Program-made: the position numbers and the translations under genes
Shown: one piece after another, positions 14,259 to 14,542 of the stretch
How positions within the stretch are numbered: the stretch's first letter is position 1
How the letters are laid out: every line of letters starts with the position of its first letter
From: JANPPS01 sp031428635
GTDB taxonomy: Bacteria > Pseudomonadota > Alphaproteobacteria > Acetobacterales > Acetobacteraceae
DNA length: 14,542 bases
Direction: 5' to 3'
NCBI GenBank assembly: GCA_031428635.1
Contig: JANPPS010000059.1
Coordinates: forward strand, 1 to 14,542
The notes under the pieces: generated by a model
The model's input: the letters and a program-made list of their open reading frames with translations, nothing else
Databases searched by the model: none
What the model was told of the DNA's origin: nothing

Positions 14259-14542
14259 CCCGCTTGGCCTCGGTACCGCGGCGGCGGACCGGGCGGTGCC
14301 GTGGCTGGTGGGCGCGATGGCGTTCCTGGCGGCGCTGGCGGTAGCAGGGGCCGGCGCCAGCGCGGGCGTGGCCCAGCATTGGCAAGCCGATGTCGCCCCC
14401 ACCGTCACGATCGCCGTGACGCCCGACGCCGCCGCACGCACACTGGACCGGCTGCAGCGTATCCCCGGGCTGGTCACGCCCCACGCGCTCGACCCGGCCG
14501 AGACTGCCGCCCTGCTGCGCCCCTGGCTCGGCGACGGCGCAG
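14248..14542 (+). CDS. ftsX: cell division protein FtsX, N-terminal part (runs off right edge)
   Basis: The first 98 codons of the permease-like partner of FtsE. A short cytoplasmic N-terminus (MTADPLGLGTAAADRAVP) leads into one transmembrane helix (about residues 19-42, WLVGAMAFLAALAVAGAGAS). The start of the extracytoplasmic domain follows (APTVTIAVTP, then TLDRLQRIPGLVTPHALDP), matching the FtsX pattern of a strand followed by a helix and a processive residue-pairing region. In FtsX this domain recruits periplasmic hydrolase activators. The call leans on position directly after ftsE and the 11-base overlap, as the conserved C-terminal four-helix part is beyond the window. Confidence 0.85.
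   Translation, partial: MTADPLGLGTAAADRAVPWLVGAMAFLAALAVAGAGASAGVAQHWQADVAPTVTIAVTPDAAARTLDRLQRIPGLVTPHALDPAETAALLRPWLGDGA

Overview
The window looks like a chromosomal segment of a GC-rich alphaproteobacterium, most likely Rhodospirillales and probably an Acetobacteraceae-type lineage. This rests on the sdhCDAB order behind a DUF1289 gene, the alphaproteobacteria-restricted families DUF3297 and DUF4175/TIGR02302, the lptM-lysA-DUF4175 arrangement, and an MJ0042 zinc-ribbon gene divergent from ftsEX. The placement is by family recognition only; no search was run. I see no transposase, phage gene, CRISPR array, tRNA or rRNA. Most of the content is housekeeping.

Layout. (1) Positions 1-702, minus strand: the N-terminal half of a DUF2786 gene running off the left edge, preceded by a decayed DUF72 (YecE-like) gene with two in-frame stops, a frameshift and a large internal deletion. 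(2) Positions 659-4458, plus strand: a DUF1289 gene, a good sigma70-type promoter over its stop codon, then the complete succinate dehydrogenase operon sdhC-sdhD-sdhA-sdhB, followed by two hairpins, one terminator-like. (3) Positions 4472-7500, minus strand, listed in transcription order: DUF3297 gene, exodeoxyribonuclease III, small cupin, secreted TPR protein. A perfect 14-bp inverted repeat lies before the TPR gene, and its proximal arm covers the ribosome binding site. (4) Positions 7585-12863, plus strand: a branched-chain-amino-acid-type periplasmic binding protein, a very small LptM-like lipoprotein, lysA, and a long DUF4175 membrane protein. (5) Positions 12864-14542: a gap with one doubtful small ORF, a minus-strand zinc-ribbon membrane protein, and divergently ftsE and the start of ftsX, which runs off the right edge.

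The succinate dehydrogenase genes make the four subunits of respiratory complex II. FtsE and FtsX form the ABC-type complex that controls septal peptidoglycan hydrolysis. LysA makes lysine from meso-diaminopimelate, which is also a peptidoglycan precursor.

The least ordinary signals are at the level of start codons and decay. At two gene junctions (lptM and the DUF4175 gene) the expected stop/start overlap ATGA reads ATAA, leaving ATA where the conserved N-terminus begins. The DUF72 remnant carries TGA where its family has a Trp. All three can be explained by G-to-A changes. I found no convincing new multi-gene system.
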